Shown here: positions 24,855 to 36,254 of the stretch, piece after piece
Numbering within the stretch: position 1 is the first letter of the stretch
Layout: every line of letters starts with the position of its first letter
Assembly (NCBI GenBank): GCA_018350325.1
Contig: JAEVLN010000006.1
Coordinates: 829,193-893,192, forward strand
DNA: 64,000 bases
Reading direction: 5' to 3'
Origin: Globodera rostochiensis
Lineage: Eukaryota; Nematoda; Chromadorea; Rhabditida; Heteroderidae
Translations under genes and position numbers: made by a program
The notes under the pieces: model-generated
What the model was told of the DNA's origin: nothing
Seen by the model: the letters and a program-made list of their open reading frames with translations, nothing else
Database searches by the model: none

Positions 24855-26258
24855 TTTGGGTAATAGTGTAGTGTAGTTTTGTTGCCGCTATTTTTGGTAA
24901 AAAAATAAAAATTAAAAAAAAAAAAAGTCGAGAAAAGTGTGTTTCTTGGGGCTGTTCGGGGGGTGTAGAATCCGAAATCTGACTCCGTTTTGACCAATTA
25001 CGAGCCCCGAACCCGAATTTGAACAATTTCGAAAATTAAAAAATTTTCAAAAATCAATTTTGGCCTCAAAATCCCTGCATAAAAAGAAGGATTGTGTTTG
25101 TTTGCTGCTTGTCTGTTTGTAACGAGGGTTTGAGTTTTGTAAGACAACGCGCCAAAAGTTAAAAAGAATGAAGAAGAGGAGACACGAGAAATAAAAGAAA
25201 TAGTGCGGAAAGTGAAGAGACTTTTAACAGAGAAAGATTGAAAAATAAATGAGAAGAAGATGGTTTGAGGCAGAGATATTGAGAAAATGGCTGCGCTGCC
25301 GGCGAAAATCCTGGCCCTGGGATCTGGTTCTGGTTTTTGGAAATGACCTGGTCCTGGTTTTACCTGGACTAATAGTCCATGGTTTTTATGGACTCCAGGT
25401 CCAGAGTGCTCCGACGAAAATACCTGGATTCTGGACTTGGAGTCCAGGAAAAACCAGGTCTGGACCCAGGTCCAGTCCGGTCTCTACTTAATACATTTGC
25501 CTAAGACTACACTCCTTTTCATTTTTTCCGTGATTGTACCCGTTTACACATTCTTTTGGAGCATCTTCGAGGCCATGAATCAGGACCTTAACATTCCCGA
25601 GTCCTTTAAATTCACCTATATGAAACAATGTCTTTCCAGATTCCGGCTAACTTTAATTAATTCCCTTTTTGTCACACTGATGCTTCGTAAGATCTATTCA
25701 AATGATACGGTGGCCGCTTAAATAGTGGTTGAAGATAGACTCCTACGGTTTGTGCTCGATGAAGTGTTAATGGCAAAGGAAATCGACCAAAATTGGTCTG
25801 CCGGCTCATTGAAAGCCTGACTTCACGCTATTCTTAATTTTGCGTGTTGTCGTTCCCCCCGCGGCCCTGCTCCCAACTTCCGCGCGCTCTAATGAGCAAT
25901 TTTTTGTGAGGCCCCTGCCCCCCGATCAGAAACATACATTTTTTAAAGATGCTAGATTGGTAGTGATGATATTTTATGAAATATTAAAATTGTGTACAAG
26001 CAAAATTCATTCTTTGATCAAGCATGCATTAGTTTTATGTAAACGAATCGTTTTGGTGGCAACAACGGCAACATTTTTGCTGTTGTTGATCGGCTGTTGA
26101 AATGCGGAACAGGGTAATTTGATCCATCGGAATTCGCGCTTCATTATTTCGCGATATTCGGAGCTTAAGAAATTAGCTTTAATATGCAACTAGGCATTTG
26201 ATAAAATAAAGTTAATTAAATTTGAGAAGGAAAAAGAATTTGGGCAATTTAATTTATT
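24855..26258. other. Intergenic stretch between BTB and Srsx genes
   Basis: It holds a copy of an interspersed repeat (about 24925-25085) and a CCTGG/CCAGG-iterated block (about 25305-25485) that looks like another short self-complementary element, but I could not define its target duplication. No coding exon is supported. Confidence 0.5.
24925..25085. repeat. Interspersed repeat, copy of the 28690-28925 foldback family
   Basis: It shares the order TCGAGAAA, GGGGxxxTTCGGGG, CCGAACCCGAATTTGAACAA and TTCAAAAATCAATTTTGGCC with 19930-20045, 28690-28925 and 41170-41290. It lies just upstream of the BTB gene start. Confidence 0.7.
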
Positions 26259-27683
26259 TTAATTTAACAATTTGCTAAAGTAATTCCAAAATGAAATTTG
26301 CCTGCAAAAATAAAGCACCGGAGCATTTATCGCTCCAGCAACAGTGATCAGTTGGGCAATAATTCGTGTGATCAAAAATTGCAACGGCGGATCAGTGCCA
26401 AACAGTCGTGGCACCAGCATTGTGATGATCAGTCCACACATAAACCAAAATAAGAAGATCACCGTCATGATGACCGCCAACGATTTAAATATGCGGCGGG
26501 TGATTTCCACCTGAGATGCGCTATTGCTGCTGCCATTTGATTTGAGAACTGTCAATAAAAATGCTTTGAATATTATGCAAATACTGTATTTTCTAAAATA
26601 GAACCCCCAGGGGCTCTATTGTTAATACCCCCCCCCCCCTTGCCTTCCTAAAGGAAGTGCTCATCAGGGTGGGCTTTATGTTAAGAAATACGATATATTT
26701 AAAATTTTTAAAAAATATAAAAACATACCCTTCAGCATAATCCATATGATAATATAAATGACAATTGTTGCCATCGTAAAAGCCATCATAAAAAAGCCTG
26801 AAATCGTAAGTGCTTCGCCTTGGAATATGTCGCCCGGCTCACAATAAACCATTCTATCAAAATGTATTTACTAATTATTTATTAAAGGTAATTAGTTTAT
26901 ATAAATTTACATTTCAGGATGCTGTAGCACAACCGTATATGCCAAATAAATATTGTAAAAAACGATTGATAGCGAAATGACATTGCATATGAGAACAAAT
27001 TTTCCGCATGAATTTTTTGTCAGATAACGGTACCTTTTTGACGATTACATTAATTTTAAATTTTTATGTGTAAATTACGTTAATGGGAACGCTAATGAGC
27101 CAAGCCGATCAAGACTGATAAAAAAGAGGTTGAGATATGAATTGATTGCTCCAATACCAGCGATAAATTGCGTATAAAAACAAGTTAGCAATGAAATGCG
27201 TCGGCGAAGAAAAACGAGGACTAAAATAAAATTAAAAATAAATAAAATATTAAAAAGTAAATTACTTGTCGCCAATGGGGTGGCCGACTCGAGAAGTGCA
27301 TCACACAGTGAACAGATGGCTAGCAGAAAGCCGTAACTTCGGTGGAGAGACCTGGACAAATGGCACAAATAACTAAGTCCGTTTTTGGCATTTTGATGCT
27401 TTTAAACAACCCAAGCCCGCTAAAGGAGTTTTTTGTAAAATTTTAATTAGTTCGATTTTTTTATTGAATTTTTAACTATTTATAGATTATTTAATAAATA
27501 ATTAGCATAATGGATAATGCCATAAATAAAACTCGACTTATGCTTTATTGTGATGTAGACAAGCGCGCTGTTAAAGGCAATGCCAAAAATGGACAAAAAT
27601 TGCTGAATACTGGTCACCCAAATTGTGTAAGCGTAAATTTGGTCGGACTCCCCAAATTCATTTGTGGATAAATTATTATTCAT
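26259..27683 (-). CDS. Serpentine chemoreceptor, Srsx-like (paralogue 1)
   Basis: Seven-helix G-protein-coupled receptor of the nematode Srsx/rhodopsin-like chemoreceptor group. Six exons (27538-27683, 27266-27351, 27079-27220, 26911-27033, 26729-26853, 26259-26548) join in frame to 303 residues. Landmarks are FLSIFGIAFNSALVYITIK (TM1), SLHRSYGFLLAICSLCDALL (TM2), FFISLDRLGSLAFPLTY (end of TM3, DR motif), a basic cytoplasmic loop RRIFKSLAV, and GAINAPVLYFCRQ (TM7, like the family's NAPVLY). The start is the ATG giving an extracellular N-terminus with an N-glycosylation site (NLS). The weakest donor is CATAA|GTCGAG at 27537. Its upstream region shares a block with the two Srsx genes at 37.6 and 43.4 kb. 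Confidence 0.88.
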
Positions 27684-27959
27684 GAATTAATTCTCTTCTA
27701 AAATGAAATATTTTGAAAAGCATTTCCGAAATTCTTCAAAACAACAAGTTAATTTATTTAGGTTTATAAAATTCAGCTTTAATACTCTCAAACAATTTGA
27801 CCATTTATGGCCAAATAATTTTTTTAATGAACTGACTGCTAAATTAATGATTCGAAATAGAACTTAAATAAATCACATAAATTTAAAGTCAGTCTACACA
27901 GACAGTTAATTTTCGTGAAAGTCAATTTTTAATCCATATTTTTTTTGGAATGAATTTTC

Positions 27960-28210
27960 TATAATTACTTATATAATATTAAAGAATTTAATTGTTAGCT
28001 TCAGAAATTCTTTGAATTTGTCTTCCCATACTATAATGTTGCTCAGATATGAAACTTTTTATTACATATTTGATAGATAAAAGGCTGGCAGACAGGTGAA
28101 TTATAATTTCCAGTTGGCTTTAAAAAATGTTGTCTCTAAACGCGGTAATTGCCCTATTTTAATTATGGTCTGTTTAATTTAACGAGCAATATCTATCAAA
28201 AATTGTAACA
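27960..28210 (-). promoter_or_regulatory. Conserved upstream block of Srsx paralogue 1
   Basis: This non-coding segment is recognisably related to the regions just 5' of the two other Srsx genes. Shared words in the same order are ATTGTTAxCTTCAGAAA, TGAATTTGTCTTCC, TACTAT, GGCAGACA(A/G)GTGAATT, ATAATTTCCA and GGxAATTGCCCTATTTTA. Here it lies about 280-530 bp before the ATG, further away than at the other two loci. Confidence 0.6.
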
Positions 28211-28689
28211 GTTGATATGCCAAATTTTTATAAGATTATAAATAAAAAAATTCATGAATTCGTCTGTCAATTAGAAATCGACTAAGTTCTGCCGTTTTTT
28301 TATTGGTAAAAAGTGCAAATTTTTGGTGGGTTTTTCTTGGATGATCAATGATAAATTATTTGATTTTGATCACAATTATATAGGTGCTGGTCTGATCGTG
28401 CTCTGCTCTATTATAATCCTGAAATTGGATCTGATCAACTCATATTTATTTGGCCAGATCAAAAAAGGCTCCTTTTTTTGATCGGTAAATGAATCAATCG
28501 TATTCGTCTCAACAAATAATTCAAAATCGAATTAAAATGGTATAATTTAGAATTTTGTTTTTTCTCTAAACAAAAATTGATTTCCACCATAAAGTAATGA
28601 TTCGATCGTCGGTTCCCCTATTCGTTGTATATGAAGAAGGTATTAATTCATATTGCTTAAGGTTTAGCCAAATTGTCTTCTCAACAAAA

Positions 28690-28925
28690 GCAATGGGGTA
28701 TTCGAAGGCAAGACTCCGAATTTGACCCCCATTTTGTCTAATTAAATCCCGAACCCAAATTCGAACATTTTTTAAAAATTTTCTAAAAAATCAATTTCGC
28801 CACAAAATCTTAAAAATCATGAATTCGACCATTGGATTATACAAAATGAGGTCAAATTCGGGGTCTCGCCCCCAAATACCCCTAGCGAACACTTTTTTCT
28901 CGACTTTTATAATCACTGACGCATT
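28690..28925. repeat. Foldback interspersed repeat
   Basis: The left half (GGGTATTCGAAGG ... CCGAATTTGACC) and the right half (GGTCAAATTCGGGG ... CCCCTAG ... TCTCGAC) are inverted copies around an AT-rich spacer. Half copies are present at about 19930, 24925 and 41170. Confidence 0.7.
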
Positions 28926-30488
28926 TCCCACTGACGCTTTTACGGGAGCCGTTCCAATGTCTCGTTGTTTTGGCATTCCTTTTTTTATTCATTAAATTGA
29001 TATGTCAATTTTAATGTTTTATTTTATTTATATTTTAAAATTGGCTATAAAAGTTGGTTGGGTTTCTAACATTTCTAATTTTGACCTCTGGGCAAGCTGT
29101 CAGCGATCAAGAATGAACCTTAAATTTGTACTAAACTAAAATAATTTATTGCAATAAATTCAGAAATACGAATTGTTGATTTTTGGCTTTCAAAAGAGCA
29201 CATTTTTGTCTAAATGCTACTCAATAATAGCTTTCAAAAATGCCAAAAAATGTTAGAAAATTTTATTGGCACCGAAATACAGTGAAGGGTCGAAAAATGC
29301 AATTGAATTTTTGCATGGTTTCTTGAAAAACCAGTGCGCAGGAACTTCAAAAAATCATATCTCAGCGCAAAGCTGGTGAAACTCCAGGATTTTTGCATCA
29401 AAAAATTGAGAAAAACAGAGATTAAAATAAGAATGAATCACTAGCTTTAAAAATGTTGTAAATTTAAACGGTATTCGTAAAAGTCAAAAAAAAATTCGTA
29501 ATAAGTAATCCGTAATTTGTAACAGCCAAAACGCCGTAATAGTAGTAAGTAATTCGTGTAACTCGATACATCGAATCTCAAAATTTACTTCATATCATAA
29601 TCAAAATTGTAAAGTTGGATATTGTGGTGACAAAAGAGGAGCTTCTAAGATTTTTGGGCAACAATTTCTTTTTCAGATCGGTAACCATCAATCCAGCAGT
29701 CGAGATGGGAGGGGTAGGGGTCGGCGGTGTGAAATTTGGCCAATATTTCTTATATTTTAGGAATTTTTCCAAATTTTTAAAAAATCAGGAAAACCTGATA
29801 CATAAGGTACTATGGCCACCCTGGCGCCACCCCGAAATGTTTAAAAAAAACATAGCGGGATCCTTTGTTTTGTAAATTTAAAAAATCCTGACCAATTTTC
29901 TTGACAAATACCGTTAAATCTTTAACAAATTGAGTCAAAATTCAAAATTTTCTCGGCGGCGCCTATCGGCACCGCCGGCCCTCCCTCCGCCCCAAAAAAC
30001 AGAAAATTACGAAAAAAGTACGAATCACAGTTGGCACTCAGTTCAACATCTCTCCAATTTATATGTAGATGGCATTGCCCGTACCTGCTTTACAATGGAT
30101 TTAGATAACCAGAGTGAAAGCCTGCTTACACAAAAGGCACTGTGCAAATATAACAATTCGATATTGTAGCAAATTCATAAAATAATATAATTTAAAATGT
30201 CATTTATGCCATGAACACAGAGAGAAATGCGAAAGAAATGCGTGCGCATTCTTTGTTGCTTCAAATAATTTTATTAATACATCAATAATATAAAGAATTT
30301 TTTTATGAGAAGCAGTCAAAAAATAGTCATTTTTAAAAGGGCAACGGGAAAATCATAATAAATATCATAGAAAATTAAAAAGTGTAATTATTATTAATTC
30401 AGAATTCACTTAATTTATTCCTTCTCCAAATTTAGAATTATTTATTTTCTACATTAAAGAGAATACATTTCATACATCGTGCCAAAAG
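28926..30488. other. Intergenic stretch with one hairpin-module copy
   Basis: AT-rich and without a supported exon. A hairpin module is at 29955-29977 and is flanked by the usual AATTTTTGA / TTGACTCAA context. Frames at 29615-29875 and 29930-30169 are spurious readings through this repeat. Confidence 0.5.
29955..29977. repeat. GC-rich hairpin module (inverted copy)
   Basis: GGCGGCGCC TATC GGCACCGCC, the reverse complement of the copies at 4744 and 40074. It sits next to TTGAGTCAAAATTCAAAATTT-like sequence, as in other copies. Confidence 0.85.
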
Positions 30489-32399
30489 ATGAAGCCGTTG
30501 TCTATCGTTTTGTTGCATTATGCGGCACTTTCGCTGCATTGGCATAATTTACTTATTGATTTCGGCGCCATGGCCAACTTGGACGAATGGTCAACACCAA
30601 TAAAGTCAATGCTTGTCCAACTTGGACAGAACATGGACAAAGACAATGGGCTTGACAAGCTGGAGAAGCGTTTGACTGATATAAATGAAATGGTGAAGTC
30701 AATGCCAAGGTCGGTTAATGTCGGTTTGTATGTCCCAGACGTTATATCCGGCGCTGAAAAAGAAGGTATTGGTACTGAAAATTGTGTAAGACGGCTGCCT
30801 CACCCATAAACATCCCTTACTGGGCTGGCCACCAGTGATGTCGTCCGTTCCGTGCCGTGAAATTCCGTATTTTTTTTTTGACACGGACGACATCCCAGCT
30901 GCTGGCCACCCAGCACCTTTACTATTGAAAGCCTCAGCTTGGGACGGAATTTGCTGGGACGAAGTCGACCCGCTTCGTTAACCACCGACCTTCCCCTAAT
31001 TTGTAAGGTCAATCAACGCTTTTCATGGACTGAATCGGAGACTGATTCGGCCACTGCACTGTGCAATGCGCAATTGTGAGCAGCTGCAGAAAGGCACCGA
31101 TTGCCTTGGGCGTATTGCGCAACAACAATATTTGGACAGTGTAATGCCAAAAATGCAGTCCATCCTTTGGGCACTCAGTGCCGAGTTTGGCACCTTCATT
31201 GTGGAGCATGAGCTGGACCGCATTTATCAAGAGCGCTTGCAGGGCAACACAAATTTGACAAAATCTGTTGACAATTTGTTCAAATTGTTGCGCGACCATC
31301 CGACTTGCCATTGTACGGCGGCAGCGCTTCAATGGGCCAAACAGCGATTGGACCAATTTTCTGATCGGCACGCAATTGAAGAAATATTTGCGGTGGTCAA
31401 ATTGAGCATTTTGGAGACAGAAATTGAAGTAAAAATTCCCGAATTCGCCAAACATCCGGTGGACGCAGAGGCATTGTTGGAATTTTCACGAGATTTTCAT
31501 GCAGAATGGCATAAAAACATTCGTCCAGCAATCAATGAATTGCCAGATGGCATCAAAGAAAATGTTCAACAAAAATTCAAGACATTGTCACAGACGGCCC
31601 AGCGATTGTCGGCACCAATCATTGAGGAGTTGGTACAAAAACTGGACGAACTGACCAACAAGTTCAAGCAGTCACTTGAAATGCTACGATATGATTTAAA
31701 GGTGAAGCATAATAATATCCAGATTTAAAGATAAACAAAATTTTAGAATTCAAATATTATACCTATTTTAGGTATCAAATATTAATGGGATACCTACTTT
31801 GACCATTTTTTGCTTTTTGACTTAAAATTTCATAAAATCTACAAAAAAACCATTTTGAACATTAAGCCTACTCGGCCCACCAAAAAATCAAAAAACGTGG
31901 CTAACCCCTCAAATCGGGAAGCCCTGAACAAATTGGATTTGTCGAAAACGGAGGACAAGCACAAAGTAATCAAAACAGAAGTTAAAAAGATTTATGCCAA
32001 TTTTTTCACTCAAATGCAAATTATCGGCATTTGTCCTAGCCTTAAAATATCTATGAAGCTATTGGAGGTGGAATATATGACACATGTACACAACTTCAAG
32101 CTGTTCCAATTTGGTGCTGTTCAACAGCAGGTTGAGGAACAAAAGAAAATGATTAGGAAAGCTTTCGTTTTAAGCAAAGTAAGCAATTTATTGGTCAAAC
32201 TAGAGTTGGGCGGGGACCGCGGAATGATACCAAAAATGCTTTAAAAAAAGTTATACCGAAAAAAATATAAAAAAAGTGAACGAGTTGGGTGCCGTCCGTA
32301 ATTTATGGGGACAGAAAAAGAATGTATTACCTAATTTGCATTTGTCAGAATTTTCCCGATCAATCAGAAAGCGTAGAGTGCAACACCAATCTGGATTAA
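30489..32399 (+). CDS. Orphan helical protein, possibly secreted (426 aa)
   Basis: Exons 30489-30785, 31081-31701, 31867-32178 and 32349-32399 all join in phase 0 with good donors (GTAAGA, GTGAAG, GTAAGC) and end at TAA. An alternative acceptor at 31090 would drop three residues. The N-terminus MKPLSIVLLHYAALSLHW is hydrophobic and could be a weak signal peptide; a second hydrophobic stretch is not seen. The rest is Leu/Lys/Glu/Gln-rich and looks alpha-helical, with Cys pairs (DHPTCHCTAAA; TDC). No known domain is recognised. The first intron (30786-31080) contains a foldback. It could be a secreted effector-like protein or a lineage-specific gene; nothing in the sequence decides this. Confidence 0.7.
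30815..30915. repeat. Short foldback inside an intron
   Basis: TGGGCTGGCCACCAG..GATGTCGTCCGT on the left faces ACGGACGACATCCCAGC..CTGGCCACCCA on the right. No clear 8-bp duplication flanks it. It lies in the first intron of the 30489-32399 gene. Confidence 0.6.
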
Positions 32400-32835
32400 G
32401 ATGAAAACATCCTGCAAGAATTCTCGTGAAACATTTTTACGAAAAACAGAAATACCCCCACCCCCTGCTGTACTATCTCGCTGTTCTCTCTGTATTCTCT
32501 AAAATGTCTTTGTTTAGCGCGCTCTCTCTCTCTCTCTGCTCTTTTTTGAATTTGTCGTTTGTTGTTTCTGGCATTTTGTAAATTGCTTTTGCTAAAGACG
32601 TTTCGGCTCCGACGATTCGGCCCGCTCTTTTGGCCCCGATGTTTCGGCGCAAAAATTGATTCTATGGTTTACATTTAAATTTTCCCGTATAAGGAATTAG
32701 AATCATCAAAAAAAAATGTAAGAGTCGATAGATTCTTTGAAATATACTTTCAAAAAGCCGGTTAGGGGGATTCTAAACGCCGGTCAACAAAAGAATGTTG
32801 GCACAAAGACGAAGAATTTTCGCCATATCTTAAAG

Positions 32836-33683
32836 TAGGGTGCGGAAAAATGGCTTGGACCCGGGCGGGTATTTTTTCGGGTATTCGGGAAAGTACCGGG
32901 CGGGTACCCGGGCCGGGTATTTTTTTGACTTTTCGTCCGGGCGGGTAATTCCGGGCGGGTACCGGGTAAATACCCGACTCGGGTAGACGAAAAATCCGGG
33001 TATCGGGCGGGTATTTCCAAAAAATTTTTTTTTGCGTTAATTTCATTTAAAAACAAAAAACTTTCACAATTAAATAGGATTTAAATTAAGAATATTACCA
33101 AAGCTATAATGGCGTTAATTTTTTTATGATTTTTAGGGGAGGAGACGGTGCGCCGATAGCAGGGTTGCACGCAATTGCGACCTTTTTGGGGTTGCGATTG
33201 CCCGCAATCAAAATCCAATTGCGTGCAGCCCCTGGCCGATAGGCTCCACTTTTTAAAATTTAAAAAAATTCTAGAAAAAACTCATTTGGTAACTAAAATC
33301 CGCAAATCGATATTTCTTCATTAAAACCACAAAATTTAAATGCATTTTGTGGGTAAAGGAATTCTTCTTTGAAGGATCATGACAAGAAAATTCAAATTTT
33401 ATTGCAATTTTTATGAAAATTTTTCGAAAAAATGCGCTAATAGTGGTATGAAATAGCCGGTTTTTGAGGGCCGGGCGGGTATAAAATACCCGAAAAATAA
33501 CCGGGTTTTTGAAGGCCGGGCGGGTATTTTTTCGGGTATTCGAAAAAATGTCGGGCGGGTAATTCCGGGCGGGTATTTTTTGATTTTTCCTCCGGGCGGG
33601 TACGGGTAAATACCCGACTCGGGTATTTGCGTTTCGGGTACCCGCCCGATACCCGCCCGACTCGGGTACCCTTCCGCACCCTA
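32836..33683. mobile_element. hAT-like element, 848 bp, with CGGGCGGGTA arrays
   Basis: Ends are TAGGGTGCGGA and TCCGCACCCTA with the exact 8-bp duplication TCTTAAAG (32828-32835, 33684-33691). Both ends carry CCGGGCGGGTA iterations (about 32862-33013 and 33470-33665). A hairpin module in the middle is interrupted by the 75-bp element at 33160-33234. Confidence 0.9.
33160..33234. mobile_element. 75-bp hAT-like micro-MITE nested in another element
   Basis: Ends are CAGGGTTGCACGCAATTGCG and its near-inverse CGCAATTG..CCCCTG. The 8-bp duplication GCCGATAG (33152-33159, 33235-33242) is a word of the hairpin module itself, so this copy inserted into that module. Only about 35 bp separate the two arms. 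Confidence 0.88.
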
Positions 33684-34733
33684 TCTTAAAGTAGTCAATG
33701 GTTTGTATTTAATAAGTAGCCTTACTAGTTTTAATATTTTAAAAATGATTGGAATGTGTGCACGGTAAGGAATAATGCCAATGAAAACATCCAAGTTGGG
33801 AACTTTGAATAGATGGGGTACTACAACAAGGAGCCGATTATGGAGGGCAGCCGATTGCCGAAGACCAATACGTACGTACCAGGGATGGGCAAAATTTCGG
33901 ATTTCGGGTTTTCCAAGGGCTGTCCTTGACATCCAAGGAGCAATAGTGCCATCGATGGAAGGCATATGCAAATGGCTAAGTAGATGATTTGAATTTGAAC
34001 CGAGATGGAAAAAATTTGTACAGGCAAACATTTCTACAGAATGTATTTTACACAAAAATGAGCTCAGATTCTGCAATCAAGAACTCTAAGTCAATCTTGA
34101 GAATTTATCTATTTTAAACCATAAAGATTTTTGAAACGACCAAATGCTTAGTTCAGTTAAGAATCGCAGAATTTATGAATGCTATTTCTCTGGGCTCTTT
34201 CGTCAAACCGTGTTTAGGGACTAAAAAGCCCAAAAAGTGGCAAAATAGGGATTAAAAAAATGAGCTAAAACTGACTAAATCCAGTCAATTTGCGTAAAAA
34301 CCTTTAAAATCAATCATTCTTTATTAATTTTCTTCTTACAAGTGTAAATATAATATTTTTCACCTGTTTTGTAATTTTATAAAAAATGACAAAAATAAAA
34401 ATTTTTCGGAAAATATTTTTTAGGGGTGCATTTTTTGGGGAAAAAATTTTTGATTTTAAGGGGAGGTTTTCTTTTTTTAGCATTTTTCTTATGAAATTTT
34501 CAGCAAAATTCCTAAAATATTGCTTTTTTTCTTAAAATTTTGGACAAAAGTGCCCAAATAGGGACAAAAAGGCAAAAAAGCCGAAATAGGGATTTTTAGG
34601 GACTAAAAAGTCGCTCTAATTCAAAATTTTTCGAAATGAATGCTATTTCTGGGCTTCTCTCGTCAAACCCTATCCGCAAACAAAAAAGGTTAAACCCTAA
34701 AAATCCGGGCTCTAATTATAACATATTTTTTCA

Positions 34734-36254
34734 CGTGCTGGGTCGTTTCGTAAAAACTGCCACCATGGGCGTTTCGTAAATTCGCCATTATGGGCGTTTC
34801 GTAAATTCGCCACTATTATATATATAAATATATACACATTTTTATCGAACGAAAGGAATTAAAATTTAATATATAAAAATATAATTCAGAAAGATGTAGG
34901 TAGTAAATTTCCATTATCCTTTCTATTCAATTTGCCTTCCCTTTGAATTGCTCTCCAAAAATTCGAACTGACCAACATAAAAAACTCTAAACGATAAATT
35001 CATGTTAATTTAATTGACTAAATTCGTCCAATTTTCCCAATAAATCTCCGCGTGTTTTTATTTCTTTCTTAAAATACAGCTCAAGATGCCACAAATTAAA
35101 ATTTGCTGTGCAGATAACATTAAAGTTACTAAAAATGTAATCGCCTTCATCGTCGAGAGCGAAATAGGTGAATAAATTATTGTGAGGCTTTCAATTTATT
35201 TGTCTGAACTGACGTTTACAAAATTATTTTGATCGATGAAAAATGTGTATGCACTTAATATATACATGTATATTATATTAATATATAGTGGCAGATTTGT
35301 CTGATCTGAAGTTTACAAAATTATTTTGATCGATGAAAAATGTGTATGCACTTAATATATACATGTATATTATATTAATATATAGTGGCAGATTTGTCTG
35401 ATCTGAAGTTTACAAAATTATTTTGATCGATAATAATGTGTATCCACTTAATATATACATGTATATTATATTAATATATAGTGGCAGATTTGTCTGATCT
35501 GAAGTTTACAAAATTATTTTGATCGATGAAAAATGTGTATGCACTTAATATATACATGTATATTATATTAGTATATAGTGGCAGATTTGTCTGATCTGAA
35601 GTTTACAAAATTATTTTGATCGATAAAAATGTTATCCACTTAATATATACATGTATATCATATTAATATATAGTGGCAGATTTGTCTGATCTGAAGTTTA
35701 CAAAATTATTTTGATCGATAAAAATGTGTATCCACTTAATATATACATGTATATTATATTAATATATAGTGGCAGATTTGTCTGATCTGAAGTTTACAAA
35801 ATTATTTTGATCGATGAAAAATGTGTATGCACTTAATATATACATGTATATTATATTAATATATAGTGGCAGATTTGTCTGATCTGAAGTTTACAAAATT
35901 ATTTTGATCGATAAAAATGTGTATCCACTTAATATATACATGTATATTATATTAATATATAGTGGCAGATTTGTCTGATCTGAAGTTTACAAAATTATTT
36001 TGATCGATAAAAATGTTATCCACTTAATATATACATGTATATCATATTAATATATAGTGGCAGATTTGTCTGATCTGAAGTTTACAAAATTATTTTGATC
36101 GATAAAAATGTGTATCCACTTAATATATACATGTATATTATATTAATATAATAGTGGCAGATTTACGAAACGCCCATAATGGCAGATTTACGAAGCGCCC
36201 TGGCGAATTTACAAAACGCCCATGGTGGCAGTTTTTACGAAACGACCTAGCACC
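34734..36254. mobile_element. hAT-like element, 1.52 kb, carrying a satellite array
   Basis: Long inverted ends (GTGCTGGGTCGTTTCGTAAA on the left, inverted as TTTACGAAACGACCTAGCAC with small changes) contain iterated GGCGTTTCGTAAA motifs. Flanks carry TTTTTTCA on both sides (34726-34733, 36255-36262). Low-complexity flanks make the duplication less certain than at other sites. About ten copies of a 94-97 bp unit fill the centre. Confidence 0.8.
35190..36155. repeat. Tandem array of a 94-97 bp unit, about 10 copies
   Basis: Each unit runs GTGGCAGATTTGTCTGATCT, then TTTTGATCGAT, then a TATACATGTATA palindrome. The copies are nearly identical, with two variant classes (GATGAAAAATGTG versus GATAAAAATG). 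Confidence 0.95.

Larger units (their letters stand above)
32400..34733. other. Repeat-rich intergenic stretch
   Basis: Contains the nested MITEs at 32836-33683 and 33160-33234, CT-rich sequence near 32520, and a duplicated GGGACTAAAAAG-type block (34210 and 34595). No supported exon is seen. Confidence 0.55.

Noticed and set aside
25305..25485. CCTGG/CCAGG-iterated block as a MITE
   Set aside because: Self-complementary like the others, but the ends and target duplication are unclear.
31009..31455. Minus-strand frames opposite the orphan gene
   Set aside because: They are antisense shadows of exon 31081-31701.
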